Source of the DNA: Aureobasidium sp. EXF-3400
Taxonomy: Eukaryota; Ascomycota; Dothideomycetes; Dothideales; Saccotheciaceae
Reading direction: 5' to 3'
Length of the DNA stretch: 64,000 nucleotides
Assembly (NCBI GenBank): GCA_024195585.1
Contig: SWBL01000054.1
Location: forward strand, 123,223 to 187,222
Under the pieces are notes generated by a model, which saw only the letters and a program-made list of their open reading frames with translations, was not told the origin of the DNA and made no database searches. Below, one piece after another: positions 63,911 through 64,000 of this stretch. A program made the position numbers and the translations under genes. Every line of letters starts with the position of its first letter. Position 1 is the stretch's first letter.

Positions 63911-64000
63911 CGTACAGCAGCAGGGATTCCCACGTGGTCACCCACCGTAGTACTAATCTGCCGTTCAACTGCTTATGTATGGCAGAGCGGACGGGATGCC
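63911..64000 (-). rRNA. 5S rRNA gene, 3' part (cut by window edge)
   Basis: On minus, the last 90 bases read as the 3' three-quarters of a fungal 5S rRNA. It contains ATCCCGTCCGCTC near the edge, the box A-like AAGCAGTTGAACGG, the ATTAGTACTACGG loop E region, the box C-like GGTGGGTGACCACG, and a GAATCCCTGCTGCTGTACG 3' end that should pair with the unseen 5' end. It ends at TTTT. Fungal 5S is about 119 nt, so about 30 nt lie beyond position 64000. Filamentous fungi scatter 5S copies through the genome, so a single copy beside a protein gene is expected. Integrity of the 5' part cannot be judged. Confidence 0.9.

Noticed and set aside
1..64000. Biosynthetic cluster, mobile element, CRISPR or phage content
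   Set aside because: No synthase, transposase, integrase or repeat-spacer array found; neighbouring genes are unrelated housekeeping genes.

Overview
The window is nuclear DNA of a filamentous ascomycete (Pezizomycotina). Genes are dense and lie on both strands. Introns are short (about 48-62 nt, two longer) with GT..AG ends and CTAAC/CTGAC-like branch sites. The gene content is fungal: Zn2Cys6 regulator, ABCC transporter, ascomycete-type laccase ending in DSGL, DUF3405 protein, and a single dispersed 5S rRNA gene. A Dothideomycete such as an Aureobasidium relative is my guess from general look only. I found no tRNA, CRISPR array, transposon or virus-derived gene.

Layout. 1-13 kb: 3' part of a DEAH-type RNA helicase, a RING protein with an acidic tail, the unfolded-protein-response sensor IRE1, a two-domain DUF427 protein and TAF11. 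13-24.4 kb: an SRPBCC protein, a Ser/Thr-rich one-pass membrane protein, a four-exon ABCC transporter, an F-box protein, an ankyrin protein and a SurE phosphatase. 24.5-36.8 kb: EDC3 (mRNA decapping), a hemerythrin-domain protein, a secreted histidine acid phosphatase, a DUF3405 protein, a short cullin-like protein and a Zn2Cys6 transcription factor. 37-43.9 kb: mitochondrial ribosomal protein uS7m, secreted Thr-rich protein copy A, a DnaJ protein, a RibD/Rib2-like deaminase and an NTF2-like protein. 44.3-50.6 kb: laccase, a 2.9-kb stretch without recognisable genes, and secreted Thr-rich copy B. 51.7-64 kb: the XMAP215-family protein Alp14/Stu2 head to head with LIS1/PAC1, a Sec14-like lipid-transfer protein, an NHA1-type Na+/H+ antiporter, and a 5S rRNA gene cut by the right edge.

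There is no obvious biosynthetic cluster; most genes are conserved housekeeping genes. The local units that look meaningful are the divergent microtubule pair Alp14/LIS1, the divergent DnaJ/deaminase pair, and the two paralogous secreted proteins that flank a laccase. The points most worth a second look are the stand-alone cullin N-terminal domain at 33.6-34.2 kb and the paralogous secreted pair, whose central dibasic-flanked segment looks like a Kex2-type processing region.

Exon limits were set by hand from splice consensus, frame continuity and conserved motifs. No alignment or transcript data were available.
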